From assembly GCA_904501915.1 (NCBI GenBank), contig CAJGCV010000094.1, positions 1 to 7,078 of the forward strand: DNA of 7,078 bases, read 5' to 3'. The translations under genes and the position numbers were made by a program. This document shows, piece after piece, positions 1 to 6,374 of the stretch (the first letter of the stretch is position 1; each line of letters begins with the position of its first letter). Under the pieces are notes generated by a model. That model searched no databases. It saw only the letters and a program-made list of their open reading frames with translations, and was not told where the DNA came from. The stretch is from an uncultured Akkermansia sp. (GTDB lineage: Bacteria; Verrucomicrobiota; Verrucomicrobiia; Verrucomicrobiales; Akkermansiaceae).

Positions 1-924
1 CTCGCCTCTTCCGGCACTGGTGAGTGCCAGGTAGTACCGGGTGATGAGCTGAATACTGAAACTCATGAGCAGCAGCACAAGCCCCAGCGCAAAGAGCGCA
101 CTCTGCTGCAGGCCGGTGGCCTCTGCAAAGTTGTTGGCCAGGGTGGTGGCAATCGTTGAACCACAGGAGAACAGCCCTGCGGGGCAGTCCATCATGTTAC
201 CTATCACAAAGAGCACCGCCATGGTTTCGCCCAGAGCACGTCCCATGCCGATAAAGATGCCACCAATGATTCCGCGTATGCCGTAGCGCAGCACGACATC
301 GCGCGTTGTCTCCAGACGGGTGCAGCCCAGCCCGTAGGCAGATTCACGGAGCACAGGCGGAGTCATGCGGAATACATCTCGCATCACCGCGCTCATGTAA
401 GGCAGAATCATGAGCGCCAGAATAACCCCGGCGGTCAGGAACCCGAATCCGCTGCCGGTACCCTCCTCACCCAGCAGCCAGGCACCCCCGGCCAAGTGGA
501 TGATACCCAGAGTATCCGCCAGAAAAGGCTGCACATATTCCTGCATCAGCGGCACCAGTACAAACAAGCCCCACATACCGTAAATCACCGATGGAATGGC
601 CGCCAGCAGGTCCACACACTGGCTCAGCGGACGCTTCAGCCACTCCGGCGACTCTGTAATCAGCAGCGCTACGGCAAAGGCAAGCGGTATAGCCAGAGCC
701 AGCGACAAGCCTGTGGTGAACAGGGTGCCCAGTATGGAAGGCAGCGCCCCATAGATATCCATGGCAGGGTCCCAGTCAATACCCCACAGAAAGGAAATCC
801 CGAAGTGCTTCCAGGCATCTGCCGAGTGAATCAGCAATTGGGCAAATATGCCCACCATCAGCAGCAGTGCCACAAAAGCCCCGGCTTTACAGATTGCGCA
901 GAAAATAGTATCGCGTTTGTGCAT
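1..924 (-). CDS. pstC: Phosphate ABC transporter permease PstC (3' end cut by window edge)
   Basis: One of the two membrane permeases of the high-affinity PstSCAB phosphate importer; with PstA it forms the inner-membrane channel energised by PstB. The visible 308 residues start at ATG 922-924, with an in-frame TAA only four codons upstream, which fixes the start. A hydrophobic segment lies at about residues 13-32, further helices at about 62-90, 106-128 and 163-183, and the last visible helix at 275-297. The permease EAA-type cytoplasmic loop is clear at about 193-235, with RESAYGLGCTRLETT followed by GMGRALGETMAV, the usual PstC/PstA signature. No stop is reached. PstC is usually about 290-330 residues, so only a short C-terminal tail should be missing. 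pstA, pstB and pstS are not in the window; the gene would be read leftward towards them if they follow. No Shine-Dalgarno sequence is seen. The family call is firm; the choice of PstC over PstA rests on the N-terminal layout and the loop sequence. Confidence 0.93.
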   Translation of the reverse strand, partial: MHKRDTIFCAICKAGAFVALLLMVGIFAQLLIHSADAWKHFGISFLWGIDWDPAMDIYGALPSILGTLFTTGLSLALAIPLAFAVALLITESPEWLKRPLSQCVDLLAAIPSVIYGMWGLFVLVPLMQEYVQPFLADTLGIIHLAGGAWLLGEEGTGSGFGFLTAGVILALMILPYMSAVMRDVFRMTPPVLRESAYGLGCTRLETTRDVVLRYGIRGIIGGIFIGMGRALGETMAVLFVIGNMMDCPAGLFSCGSTIATTLANNFAEATGLQQSALFALGLVLLLMSFSIQLITRYYLALTSAGRGE

Positions 925-931
925 AATATGC

Positions 932-953
932 GGTTAACTGAAGATAGTTAACC
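932..953 (-). promoter_or_regulatory. Inverted repeat in the pstC leader
   Basis: A perfect 7-bp inverted repeat, GGTTAAC / GTTAACC, encloses an 8-nt loop (939-946). It ends 7 nt upstream of the pstC start codon. Because the hexamer GTTAAC is itself palindromic, the same bases can be read as a direct repeat spaced by 14 bp, which would suit a dimeric DNA-binding protein. In RNA the stem would be weak and AU-rich. A role at operator or translation level is inference only. Confidence 0.35.
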
Positions 954-983
954 ACAGCGCACCGCCATGCGCAATCGTCCTTC

Positions 984-1024
984 TGTGAAACAAAAGTCAC
1001 ACTCTATGTGACAAAATGTTCACA
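984..1024. promoter_or_regulatory. Tandem TGTGA-N8-TCACA operator-like pair (possible Pho box)
   Basis: Two dyads of identical form lie in tandem. Site 1 (984-1001) is TGTGA, 8 bases, TCACA. Site 2 (1007-1024) is TGTGA, 8 bases, TCACA. They are separated by CTCTA, giving a 23-bp period, about two helical turns. The inner arms also make a perfect GTCACA/TGTGAC dyad. The same bases can be read as four GT-n-ACA-like elements beginning near 985, 996, 1008 and 1018, a spacing of 10-12 bp that resembles the direct repeats bound by PhoB/PhoP response regulators. The position between pstC and thiC, 60-100 bp upstream of pstC, makes phosphate-starvation control of pstC plausible. The N8 spacing differs from the N6 of a classical CRP site. 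The repeat structure is directly visible; the identity of the regulator is inference. Confidence 0.5.
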
Positions 1025-1082
1025 TCACCGCCGCTTCCTTAACTAATCAATTTAAATTTGCAACAATCTCTGACAGCATGAC

Positions 1083-1111
1083 TTGAAGAGTTTTCCTCCG
1101 GGTGATAGAAT
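1083..1111 (+). promoter_or_regulatory. Sigma70-like promoter of thiC, predicted leaderless
   Basis: TTGAAG (1083-1088) and TAGAAT (1106-1111) are separated by exactly 17 bp and match the -35 and -10 consensus at 4/6 and 5/6 positions. The usual 6-7 nt from the -10 element to the transcription start puts the start at about 1117-1118, on the A of the thiC ATG. If correct, the thiC message has essentially no leader. This is a consensus reading, not a measured start. Confidence 0.5.
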
Positions 1112-1117
1112 GAAGTT

Positions 1118-2935
1118 ATGACAGTTGATGAACTCAAATACCCCGGTTCCCGTCGCATTTACGTACCTGGCGCGTTATTCCCGGACATCAAGGTGGCCAT
1201 GCGCGAGGTGACCTTGTCGGATTCCGTCTTTCCCGATGGCACCACAGAGTCCAATGACCCGGTAAGGATTTACGATTGTTCCGGCCCCTGGGGGGATGCA
1301 GAGTTTCATGGTCAGGCTGAGCAGGGGCTTCCCCGCATGAGGGAGGAGTGGATTCTTTCCCGCGGCGATGTATGCAGAGATGCCGGGGGTGCGCTGCAGG
1401 CCACAGATTTAAAACAGGCGCCTACCCAGCGCGAGTATGCCCGCAGGGGCATCATCACCCCGGAAATGGAATACGTGGCCATTCGTGAGAACCTGGGACG
1501 CGAGGCCGCCTTCAAAGCCATTTACGACCAGTTCCCCAGCGCGAAATCGCGCCCGGAGCAAGCCCAGCAACTGCTGGATGAATTAGGCACAGGCATGCCC
1601 CGCCCCAGTGAACTGGAGGCCCAGCCTGGCTTCTCCCCGAAGAGTCTGGAGCGCCGCTCCCAGCTGCACTACCAGCACCCGGCAGAACAACGCGGGGGCA
1701 ACATACCCGCTTTCTTTACCCCCGAGTTCGTGCGCGATGAAATTGCCGCCGGCCGCGCGCTCATTCCGGTCAATATCAACCACCCGGAAGCCGAGCCCAT
1801 GATTATCGGGCGCAACTTCCTCTGCAAAATCAATGCCAATATCGGCAACTCCGCCATCACCTCCGGCATCGAGGAAGAAGTGGAAAAACTCCGCTGGGCC
1901 ATCCATTGGGGTGCCGACACCGTCATGGACTTATCCACAGGTAAGGACATCCACAAAACGCGCGAGTGGATTCTGCGCAACAGCCCGGTACCCATCGGCA
2001 CCGTACCCATGTACCAGAGCCTCGAGAAATGCAGCGGGCGGGTGGAGCACCTCAGCTGGCCCATCTTCCGCGATACGCTCATCGAGCAGGCCCGCCAGGG
2101 TGTGGACTATGTAACGGTGCATGCCGCCCTGCTGGAGCGCTTTGTGTACCACACCGCCAACCGCGCCACGGGCATCGTCTCGCGCGGCGGCTCCATCATC
2201 GCCAAGTGGATGATGATACACAAGCAGGAAAACTTCCTCTACACCCATTGGGATGAGATATGCGATATTCTTGCCACCTACGATGTGGCCATCTCCATCG
2301 GCGATGGTCTGCGCCCCGGCAGCATTGCCGATGCCAACGACTTTGCCCAGCTGGCCGAGCTGGAAGTGCAGGGCGAGCTGACACGCCGCGCCTGGGACAA
2401 AGGGGTGCAGGTCATGAATGAAGGGCCGGGGCATGTGCCGCTGCACCTCGTGCCGGAAAACATGCGGAAACAGCTGGAGTGGTGCTACGAAGCCCCCTTC
2501 TACACCCTCGGGCCGCTGGCTACCGATATTGCCCCCGGCTACGACCACATCACCGGTGCCCTGGGCGGCGCCATCATTGCCCAGAGAGGCTGTGCCATGC
2601 TCTGCTATGTGACCCGCAAGGAACATCTGGGGCTGCCGGACAAGGAAGACGTGCGCGAAGGTGTGGTGACCTACAAGCTGGCCGCCCACGCGGCAGACCT
2701 TGCCAAGGGGCACCCCGGAGCCCAGCTGCGCGACAACGCACTGGCAAAAGCCCGCTTTGAGTTCCGCTGGGAAGACCAGTTCAACCTTTCGCTCGACCCG
2801 CACAAGGCGCGTTCCTACCACGACCTGACCCTGCCCCACGCCAACGCCAAGCAGGCGCACTTCTGCTCCATGTGCGGCCCGGATTTCTGCGCCATGAAGC
2901 TGACCCAGGAAATCCGGAACAGCGATAGAGAGTAA
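1118..2935 (+). CDS. thiC: Phosphomethylpyrimidine synthase ThiC (radical SAM)
   Basis: ThiC is a cytoplasmic radical-SAM enzyme that rearranges 5-aminoimidazole ribotide into hydroxymethylpyrimidine phosphate, the pyrimidine half of thiamine. The 605-residue product is of normal bacterial length. The N-terminal ThiC-associated region is present (YPGSRRIYVPG and REVTLSD near residues 8-36). The barrel core carries DLSTGKDIHKTREWIL, PVPIGTVPMYQ and NEGPGHVPLH. Two histidines, H439 in EGPGHVP and H503 in RKEHLGLP, are 64 residues apart, matching the spacing of the metal-binding pair in the Caulobacter enzyme. The C-terminal [4Fe-4S] motif is CSMCGPDFC with C583, C586 and C591. All expected motifs are intact, so the gene should be functional. 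The ATG at 1118 is the only start that keeps the conserved N-terminal region. No other thi gene lies in the window, so it appears monocistronic. It runs convergently into the permease gene with a 3-bp gap between stop codons. Confidence 0.98.
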   Translation: MTVDELKYPGSRRIYVPGALFPDIKVAMREVTLSDSVFPDGTTESNDPVRIYDCSGPWGDAEFHGQAEQGLPRMREEWILSRGDVCRDAGGALQATDLKQAPTQREYARRGIITPEMEYVAIRENLGREAAFKAIYDQFPSAKSRPEQAQQLLDELGTGMPRPSELEAQPGFSPKSLERRSQLHYQHPAEQRGGNIPAFFTPEFVRDEIAAGRALIPVNINHPEAEPMIIGRNFLCKINANIGNSAITSGIEEEVEKLRWAIHWGADTVMDLSTGKDIHKTREWILRNSPVPIGTVPMYQSLEKCSGRVEHLSWPIFRDTLIEQARQGVDYVTVHAALLERFVYHTANRATGIVSRGGSIIAKWMMIHKQENFLYTHWDEICDILATYDVAISIGDGLRPGSIADANDFAQLAELEVQGELTRRAWDKGVQVMNEGPGHVPLHLVPENMRKQLEWCYEAPFYTLGPLATDIAPGYDHITGALGGAIIAQRGCAMLCYVTRKEHLGLPDKEDVREGVVTYKLAAHAADLAKGHPGAQLRDNALAKARFEFRWEDQFNLSLDPHKARSYHDLTLPHANAKQAHFCSMCGPDFCAMKLTQEIRNSDRE

Positions 2936-2938
2936 ATC

Positions 2939-4462
2939 CTAGCCCGCACTTCCCGTCAGGGGGAACAGGAGGGAAACAATGAAGATATCTGCCGCGAGGA
3001 TAACGATATCCATAGGCAGTCCTACGCGCAGAAAATCGGCAAAATGGTAGCCGCCCGGCCCGTAGATGAGCATGTGGCGCGGCGAACCGATAGGCGTGGC
3101 AAAACAACAGGAAACGGCAATCATGAGCGCCACGCAGAAGCTGAGCGGGTCCGCCCCCACCGCCAGCGCACTGCGGTACGCAATAGGGAAGAAGATGGCC
3201 GCTGCCGCTGCATTGCCAATGAATTCGGTGATAAACAGAGCTACTGCACAGACTGCCCCCATCATCACCAGCGGCTGGGTTCCCACCCAGCTGAGCAGCA
3301 ATGCCGCCACATCTGCCGCCACGCCGGTCTTATCCATGGCCGTGCCCAGGCAGATGGACCCGGCAAACACCATGAGCACATTCCAGTTGATACTTTCGTG
3401 CGCCTGACGCACACTGCAGCAACGGCATAACAGCGTGGCCGCAGCTGCCAGAAACGCAGCCTGCAGCAGGGTGAGCATGCCCAGCGTGGTCAGCGCCATC
3501 ATGCCCACCATAATGATACCCGACGCTGCGGTACGCCAGCCCAGAGGCGGTTTAAGCCGCCTGGTCACATAGTGCACATCCGGTCCCAGGTCCGGCGGGG
3601 TGCTGGAGTCACTCTCAAGCAGCAGGGTATCGCCCACACGCAGCTGCACACGCCCGGGCTCTGCCAGCAGGCACTCACCCCGGCGCACCACACCCCGGAG
3701 GTAAAAATTCAACTGCACTTCCACCCCGGTTTCGGCCAGGCGTTTGCCAATGAGGCGGCTGCTGAAACTCACATATGCCTTATGGCGATACCGCATGCCG
3801 GCACCGGTCCCGGACAAACTGCGCGAGGGTTTGCGCTCCGGCAGCCAGCGCTGCAGCACCTGCATGCTCACCAGCCCCACTGCCAGGCAGAACAAACCCG
3901 CCAGCGTGGGCGTGAAGATGCTCAGGCTCACCCCGGTTTCCTGCGTATACAGCCCGGAGATAATCAGGTTCGGAGCGCTGCCGATAAGGGTGCACACGCC
4001 CCCCAGCCCGGCGGCATAGCTCAGCGGTATCAGCAGCCGGCTGGGCGCCACACTCAGGCGGCGCGACCACAACTTCACCACGTGGATGAACAGCGTAGTC
4101 ACCGTCGTATTCCCCAGAATGGAAGCCATGCCCGCCACCGGTAGCATCAGCCGCGCCAGCGCCTGGCGGTAACTCTTCGGGCGCCCCAGCACGTGCTTTT
4201 CCGCCCAGTGCAGCACACCGGTATGCACCAGCCCCGCCACCACCACAAACAACAGCGCCACCACTATCACCGAACTCGAGCTGAAACCCGCCAGCGCCTC
4301 GCGCGCATCCAGCACCCCGGTGAGCAGCAGCACCGCCATACCCCCAAGAAAAGCCACCTCCGCCTGCAACCGCGTAAACAGCAGAACTCCGAATATGCCC
4401 GCTGCGGTCAGCAATGTCACCCATTCCTGAAAATTCAATCCGGCTGTCAGTTCTTCTCCCAT
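2939..4462 (-). CDS. SLC13-family permease with a single TrkA-C (RCK_C) domain
   Basis: An inner-membrane secondary transporter of the ion-transporter superfamily that includes the SLC13/DASS sodium-coupled dicarboxylate and sulfate carriers; the substrate cannot be read from sequence. The 507-residue protein has an N-terminal membrane half (about 14-210) with a re-entrant motif SILGNTTVTTLF (115-125) and LIGSAPNLI (159-167). A soluble RCK_C-like domain (about 226-284, with the ending RVGDTLLLES) follows, then a second membrane half (about 312-503). The latter carries TEFIGNAAAAAIFFP (412-426) and ATPIGSPRHMLIYGPGGY (455-472). Family members with this layout often have two RCK_C domains and about 590-610 residues, so this one is compact. 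The residues before the conserved Asn (GNT and IGN) and the SPRHM stretch in place of the more usual YQTN differ from typical members. The start at 4462 follows a good promoter at short distance. Anion transport is likely; an exact role is not assignable. Confidence 0.85.
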   Translation of the reverse strand: MGEELTAGLNFQEWVTLLTAAGIFGVLLFTRLQAEVAFLGGMAVLLLTGVLDAREALAGFSSSSVIVVALLFVVVAGLVHTGVLHWAEKHVLGRPKSYRQALARLMLPVAGMASILGNTTVTTLFIHVVKLWSRRLSVAPSRLLIPLSYAAGLGGVCTLIGSAPNLIISGLYTQETGVSLSIFTPTLAGLFCLAVGLVSMQVLQRWLPERKPSRSLSGTGAGMRYRHKAYVSFSSRLIGKRLAETGVEVQLNFYLRGVVRRGECLLAEPGRVQLRVGDTLLLESDSSTPPDLGPDVHYVTRRLKPPLGWRTAASGIIMVGMMALTTLGMLTLLQAAFLAAAATLLCRCCSVRQAHESINWNVLMVFAGSICLGTAMDKTGVAADVAALLLSWVGTQPLVMMGAVCAVALFITEFIGNAAAAAIFFPIAYRSALAVGADPLSFCVALMIAVSCCFATPIGSPRHMLIYGPGGYHFADFLRVGLPMDIVILAADIFIVSLLFPLTGSAG

Positions 4463-4475
4463 TCCAGCATCGTGT

Positions 4476-4505
4476 ATTATAACCCCGAAGGTGCGGGAAA
4501 GTCAA
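4476..4505 (-). promoter_or_regulatory. Strong sigma70-like promoter of the SLC13 permease
   Basis: On the minus strand TTGACT (4505-4500), an 18-bp spacer and a perfect TATAAT (4481-4476) form the best consensus promoter in the window. Transcription would begin near 4469-4470, leaving a leader of about 7 nt before the permease ATG at 4462. An out-of-frame ATG at 4470 lies at or next to the predicted transcript start; it opens an 8-codon frame including TGA (4470-4447) that overlaps the permease start. Confidence 0.65.
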
Positions 4506-4527
4506 TCAAATTGCCGTATTCAGTTAA

Positions 4528-4537
4528 ATTCCGGAAT
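4528..4537. promoter_or_regulatory. Palindrome midway between two divergent promoters
   Basis: ATTCCGGAAT is a perfect 10-bp palindrome in the AT-rich stretch between the permease -35 element (4500-4505) and the fabF -35 element (4556-4561), within about 2 bp of their midpoint. That position would suit an operator acting on both promoters. It is short, matches no regulator site I recognise, and could be chance. Confidence 0.2.
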
Positions 4538-4555
4538 ATTGCAAATCTTTTATGC

Positions 4556-4584
4556 TTGACTTAACTCCACCTATACGGTAACGT
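4556..4584 (+). promoter_or_regulatory. Sigma70-like promoter of fabF
   Basis: TTGACT (4556-4561), a 17-bp spacer and TAACGT (4579-4584) form a plausible promoter. The -10 matches consensus at 3/6 positions, including the important first two and last bases. The predicted transcription start near 4591 leaves about 7 nt before the fabF ATG. The gap from the -10 element to the ATG is 13 nt, the same as for the divergent permease promoter. Confidence 0.45.
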
Positions 4585-4597
4585 GTAGTCAAACGTT

Positions 4598-5851
4598 ATG
4601 ACAGACCGTCGCATAGTTATTACAGGCATGGGTGCTCTCTCCCCCCTCGGCAACAGTGTTGAGGCGACATGGGAGGGCATGAAGACCGGTCGTTCCGGTA
4701 TTGACAAGATTTCGCTCATCGATGACAGCAACCTGAGCATTCACATTGCAGGTGAAGTGCGTGGGTATGACCCGGCACCCTTCTTCAAGAAGGACCCGAA
4801 GGCTGTGCGCCGCTGCGACCGCTTCGAGCAGCTCACCATGGGCGCCGTGGCTGAAGCTCTGGAAAACTCCGGGCTCGACCTCGACGCAGTGGACAAGACC
4901 CGCGTGGGTGTGATGATTGGCTCCGGCATTGGTGGTCTGGGTATTCATGGTGAAGGCTGCGAAGCTCTCATCAAGTCCGGCCCCCGCCGTGTGAGCCCGT
5001 TCTGCATTCCGTACATGATTACCAACATGGCCTCCGGCATGGTGAGTATCGAATACGGCTTCGGCGGCCCGAACATGAGCATCTCCACCGCCTGTGCCAC
5101 CGCCAACCACAGCATTGGTGAAGCCTGGCGCATCATGAAGTTCGGCGATGCCGACGTGATGATCTGCGGTGGTGCAGAAGCCTCTATCCTGCCTGTGGGC
5201 ATTGCCGGTTTCGCCAACATGAAGGCCCTTTCCACCCGCAATGATGACCCTGCCACCGCCTCCCGTCCCTACGATGTAGACCGCGACGGCTTCGTCATGG
5301 CAGAAGGTGCCGGTATCATCATTCTGGAAACGCTGGAACACGCCAAGGCCCGCGGCGCCAAGATTCTGGCCGAACTGGTCGGCTATGGTCTGAGCGCCGA
5401 TGCCTACCACCTCACCTCCCCCATGCCGGAGGGCGAGGGCGCAGCCCGCTGCATGAACATGGCTCTCAAACACGCCGGACTCAAGCCCACGGATGTGCAG
5501 TACATCAACACGCACGGTACCTCCACCCCGCTGGGTGACATCTGCGAAACCAAGGCCATCAAGGCTTCCTTCGGCGACTACGCCACCAACGGTCTCGTGG
5601 TAAGCTCCACCAAGTCCACCACCGGTCACCTGCTGGGCGCTGCCGGCGCCATCGAGCTGCTGGCCTGCGTCATGGCCATTCAGGACAACTTCGTGCCGCC
5701 TACCATGAACGTGTTCAACCAGGACCCCGAATGCGACCTCGACGTATGCCCGAACGTGGGCCGCAGCATGCAGGTCGACGTAGCCCTGAGCAACTCCTTC
5801 GGCTTCGGCGGTCACAACGCTTCCCTCATTGTGAAGCGCTACGTTGACTGA
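4598..5851 (+). CDS. fabF: Beta-ketoacyl-ACP synthase II (FabF, KAS II)
   Basis: A cytoplasmic condensing enzyme of type II fatty-acid synthesis that elongates acyl-ACP with malonyl-ACP, including the palmitoleoyl to vaccenoyl step in organisms that make unsaturated acids this way. The 417-residue protein is full length. It opens with RRIVITGMGALSPLGN and carries the nucleophile C166 in STACATANHSIG. H306 lies in NTHGTSTPLGD, K339 and H344 in TKSTTGHLLGAAGA, and the Gly-rich end is SNSFGFGGHNASL. This Cys-His-His triad with lysine corresponds to C163, H303, H340 and K335 of E. coli FabF, with one residue inserted between the histidines. No acyl carrier protein gene lies directly upstream, unlike the common acpP-fabF pair; instead fabF has its own promoter. 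It is the first gene of a probable fabF-membrane protein-recR operon. No Shine-Dalgarno sequence precedes the ATG. FabF is preferred over FabB by length and N-terminal sequence. Confidence 0.97.
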   Translation: MTDRRIVITGMGALSPLGNSVEATWEGMKTGRSGIDKISLIDDSNLSIHIAGEVRGYDPAPFFKKDPKAVRRCDRFEQLTMGAVAEALENSGLDLDAVDKTRVGVMIGSGIGGLGIHGEGCEALIKSGPRRVSPFCIPYMITNMASGMVSIEYGFGGPNMSISTACATANHSIGEAWRIMKFGDADVMICGGAEASILPVGIAGFANMKALSTRNDDPATASRPYDVDRDGFVMAEGAGIIILETLEHAKARGAKILAELVGYGLSADAYHLTSPMPEGEGAARCMNMALKHAGLKPTDVQYINTHGTSTPLGDICETKAIKASFGDYATNGLVVSSTKSTTGHLLGAAGAIELLACVMAIQDNFVPPTMNVFNQDPECDLDVCPNVGRSMQVDVALSNSFGFGGHNASLIVKRYVD

Positions 5852-5874
5852 TGCACAAGTCATAACACACTTCG

Positions 5875-5906
5875 CACGGCGGCTGTGGGCATCCACTGCC
5901 GCCGTG
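5875..5906 (+). other. Long stem-loop between fabF and the membrane-protein gene
   Basis: A 9-bp perfect outer stem CACGGCGGC (5875-5883) pairs with GCCGCCGTG (5898-5906). A T-T mismatch (5884/5897) separates it from a 4-bp inner stem GTGG/CCAC (5885-5888 with 5893-5896) and a GCAT loop (5889-5892). In all there are 13 Watson-Crick pairs. It starts 23 nt after the fabF stop and ends 18 nt before the ATG at 5925. No run of T follows, so it is not a classical intrinsic terminator. It could attenuate, stabilise the upstream fabF message or be a dispersed palindrome. Its position supports the 5925 start for the next gene, since it would otherwise be coding. Confidence 0.55.
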
Positions 5907-5924
5907 TCTGTACCCCCGCTGTAT

Positions 5925-6374
5925 ATGAAGAACCCACTTGCCATCCCCCGGCACATAACCTCCGCCGACCGACTCCTGCTGCGCTGGGCCGGGCTGAGTT
6001 TCGCCGTGCTGGTGCTCATAGTCGCCCTCACCGCCGCCGGACTCATGGAACACCTGGAGCTGGAGCAGATACGCTTCCTGGGCGGCAGTCCGTTCTACAT
6101 CGGCGCAGAAGAAGCGCAAATCAGCCTGCTGGGACCAGCCGGCACATTCGGACTCTGCCTGGGAGTCACCCTCTATCTGACGCTGGTGCTGCTGCGTGAG
6201 CGGCGCTTTTCCGGGCGTCTGCAAGTGGGTATACTGGCCGTGGTCGCACTGGCGCTGCCAGGTATTCTGTGTGTGCTCTGGGGAGGCGTGCTGAATATGG
6301 CCGCCCCGGTTATCTGCGCCTTGGCATGCTGGTTCGGGGCTGAAATCCTGCATCTTTTCCGCCGCCGCTCATGA
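5925..6374 (+). CDS. Uncharacterised four-helix membrane protein upstream of recR
   Basis: I do not recognise this 149-residue protein. It has four likely transmembrane segments at about residues 22-40, 70-90, 101-120 and 124-143. The region between the first two is acidic (EHLELEQ, then AEEAQ), while RERR lies between helices 2 and 3 and FRRRS ends the protein. By the positive-inside rule both termini and the 2-3 loop should be cytoplasmic and residues 41-69 external. No catalytic motif is visible. The stop overlaps the recR start as ATGA, implying translational coupling and a shared transcript with recR and probably fabF. The reading frame stays open upstream to a TTG at 5844 that overlaps fabF by 8 nt. 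I prefer ATG 5925 because the extra 27 residues look non-conserved and a strong stem-loop lies there. That it is a real gene is supported by coherent membrane topology and the tight coupling; function is unknown. Confidence 0.65.
   Translation: MKNPLAIPRHITSADRLLLRWAGLSFAVLVLIVALTAAGLMEHLELEQIRFLGGSPFYIGAEEAQISLLGPAGTFGLCLGVTLYLTLVLLRERRFSGRLQVGILAVVALALPGILCVLWGGVLNMAAPVICALACWFGAEILHLFRRRS

Noticed and set aside
951..961. 11-nt identity (ACCACAGCGCA) with part of the fourth hairpin at 7050-7060
   Set aside because: Several 11-nt matches are expected by chance in 7 kb, and the 951 copy has no complementary arm.
925..1117. TPP riboswitch ahead of thiC
   Set aside because: Only a CTGACA near 1070 resembles any part of the motif; the remaining conserved segments and stems are not present and the predicted promoter lies downstream.
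1931..2860. 309-codon open frame on the minus strand opposite thiC
   Set aside because: It is antisense to the most conserved part of thiC, with no recognisable domain; a shadow of GC-rich codon use.
2933..2965. Bidirectional terminator between thiC and the permease
   Set aside because: The stop codons are 3 bp apart and the only nearby dyad (TTCCC...GGGAA, about 2949-2960) is 5 bp with no T run; it lies within the permease coding end.
5844..5924. TTG start giving a 27-residue extension of the membrane protein
   Set aside because: It overlaps fabF, uses a rare start codon, and would make the long stem-loop at 5875-5906 coding; ATG 5925 gives a natural membrane protein N-terminus. It cannot be fully excluded.
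4589..6046. 485-codon open frame on the minus strand opposite fabF
   Set aside because: It lies opposite an intact fabF, has a low-complexity composition rich in Gly, Ala, Val and His, and matches no family I know; it is a codon-bias shadow.
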